Shown in pieces: positions 4,857 through 5,711 of a DNA stretch of 5,711 nt (the stretch's first letter is position 1; every line of letters starts with the position of its first letter). A program made the position numbers and the translations under genes. The DNA is from an uncultured Atopobium sp. (GTDB taxonomy: Bacteria; Actinomycetota; Coriobacteriia; Coriobacteriales; Atopobiaceae). Below the pieces are notes generated by a model, which saw only the letters and a list, made by a program, of their open reading frames with translations, was not told the origin of the DNA and did not search any database. Location: contig CAMQEO010000071.1 of NCBI GenBank assembly GCA_946999785.1, positions 1-5,711 of the forward strand, written 5' to 3'.

Positions 4857-5711
4857 CTACGAAACTGCTCCGCCCATAGTTCTCTTAATTTTTTGCGCGA
4901 TTTTATCAGTTAAAGACTGTTCGCACCTTCTGTCTGTGCCCCAATAAACCATAGCAACCATGCCTGGTCCAACATGTGAGCCTAAAATAGGCGACACTTG
5001 AGAGCGGATAATAGTTACGCGCTCGCAACCTTTAACTTTTCTGATTTCTTTTTCAAGCCAATCGGCGTCTTTTTCGGCATCGGTTGAAACAATCGCAAGC
5101 GGCAATGATGTATCTTTTGCATATCCTGCTTCAAATGCCTGAATCATAGCTTTGAGTGCTTTTTTACGACCACGACACATTCCACGCAAGGTAAGCGCAC
5201 CGTTAAGGTCATACGAAAGCACCGGTTTAATATTAAGCTTTCCACCCACACTCGCCGCCGCTGGAGGAATTCTTCCTCCTGCTGCAAGCGCATCAAAGTT
5301 TTCAAGCGTAAAGAATCCCTGCAGGAAATAACGAGCGTCACGCGCCCATTCATATACTTCTTGAGCAGTTAAACCCAGCGATGCTTGATGAGCAACCTCA
5401 ATAGCAAGCAACTCCCCTGCTGCTGAATCACAACGATTGTTAAGCACATAAAGCTCAAAATCAGGGAATTTTTCTTTGATCATCGCTTGTGCGCGGCGTG
5501 CCGATTCAATCGAAGACGACAATCCACTCGACAGGCATAAATACAGTGTTGGTGTTCCCTTTTGAGCACAGCGCTCAAAATATTCATAGTATCTACCAGG
5601 AGTTACTGCCGTTGTAGAAAAGTGCATCTTAGGATTTTTTCTCATGCGCTCATAAAAATCGTGGGCAGACATAGTTTGCCACATGTCATCCATGTGCTCT
5701 ATGCCTGCCTC
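4857..5711 (-). CDS. DegV-family fatty-acid-binding protein (N-terminus outside window)
   Basis: The frame is open to the window edge, giving 284 visible residues. Counting from the in-frame ATG at 5693, the DegV marks are MSAHDFYERMR (8-18), FSTTAVTPGRYYEYFE (25-40, the usual TTSQP region), the lipid-site loop LYLCLSSGLSSSIESA (50-65), FFTLENFDALAAGGRI (127-142) and GGKLNIKPVL (150-159). RGRKKALKAM (174-183) and HVGPGMVAMVYWG (240-252) complete the set. DegV proteins bind a fatty acid between two domains, and in some Gram-positive bacteria they act as FakB subunits presenting it to the FakA kinase. The first strand and DSTADL-type motif, roughly the first 40 residues, are missing. There is no well-spaced ribosome site before the ATG at 5693, so I call the gene 5'-partial rather than starting there. 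No fatty acid kinase gene is visible. Confidence 0.92.
   Translation of the reverse strand, partial: EAGIEHMDDMWQTMSAHDFYERMRKNPKMHFSTTAVTPGRYYEYFERCAQKGTPTLYLCLSSGLSSSIESARRAQAMIKEKFPDFELYVLNNRCDSAAGELLAIEVAHQASLGLTAQEVYEWARDARYFLQGFFTLENFDALAAGGRIPPAAASVGGKLNIKPVLSYDLNGALTLRGMCRGRKKALKAMIQAFEAGYAKDTSLPLAIVSTDAEKDADWLEKEIRKVKGCERVTIIRSQVSPILGSHVGPGMVAMVYWGTDRRCEQSLTDKIAQKIKRTMGGAVS

Noticed and set aside
5676..5693. ATG at 5693 as the true start of the DegV-family gene
   Set aside because: The frame is open to the window edge, the N-terminal strand of the DegV fold would be missing, and the nearest GAGG is 14 bases away.

Overview
This is a chromosomal-type bacterial window with about 40% GC judged from sampled lines. 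All recognisable protein genes and the one tRNA lie on the minus strand, so transcription runs from the right end to the left. I see no phage, transposase, plasmid, CRISPR or recognised defence genes. The gene mix (DegV-family lipid-binding protein, hydroxyisobutyrate-dehydrogenase-type reductase, NYN nuclease, membrane-anchored SurA-like protein, CCA-encoding tRNA) fits a Gram-positive bacterium. My guess is a low-GC actinobacterium of the Coriobacteriia type, but nothing here is a taxonomic marker and this is inference only.

Reading in the direction of transcription: (1) 5711-4857 is a DegV-family fatty-acid-binding protein cut at its N-terminus by the window edge. (2) 4790-3669 is a beta-hydroxyacid dehydrogenase (HIBADH/GarR type) with an unusual acidic, Ser/Asp-rich C-terminal tail. 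(3) 3659-3228 is a small two-helix membrane protein, 9 bp after the dehydrogenase and ending inside a 7-bp tandem repeat, with a probable weak terminator just beyond. (4) 3195-2993 is a non-coding spacer holding at most a weak promoter. (5) 2992-2210 is a NYN-domain (PIN-like) RNase candidate with a C-terminal OST-HTH/LOTUS-like domain and a TTG start. (6) 2194-1616 is a HEAT-repeat-like helical protein 15 bp downstream, almost certainly in the same operon. (7) 1615-1505 is a spacer with two hairpins. (8) 1504-482 is a membrane-anchored SurA-N-like protein whose cytoplasmic tail carries two copies of a 16-residue repeat, followed by an intrinsic terminator at 387-355. (9) A tRNA-Thr(CGU) gene at 223-148 has its own promoter and a striking 12-bp inverted repeat in its leader. 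(10) The left end is much poorer in GC (29% over bases 1-147) and holds an open frame on the plus strand that may be the tail of a gene entering from the left.

Functionally there are three groups. The DegV, dehydrogenase and small membrane protein genes may be co-transcribed, but no obvious pathway joins them. The NYN-LOTUS protein and the HEAT protein are the most suggestive pair: a predicted nuclease plus a helical scaffold, possibly acting on RNA. The SurA-like protein probably acts outside the membrane on secreted proteins. I do not see a convincing new system here. The NYN/HEAT operon, the tRNA leader hairpin and the dehydrogenase tail are the points most worth a second look.
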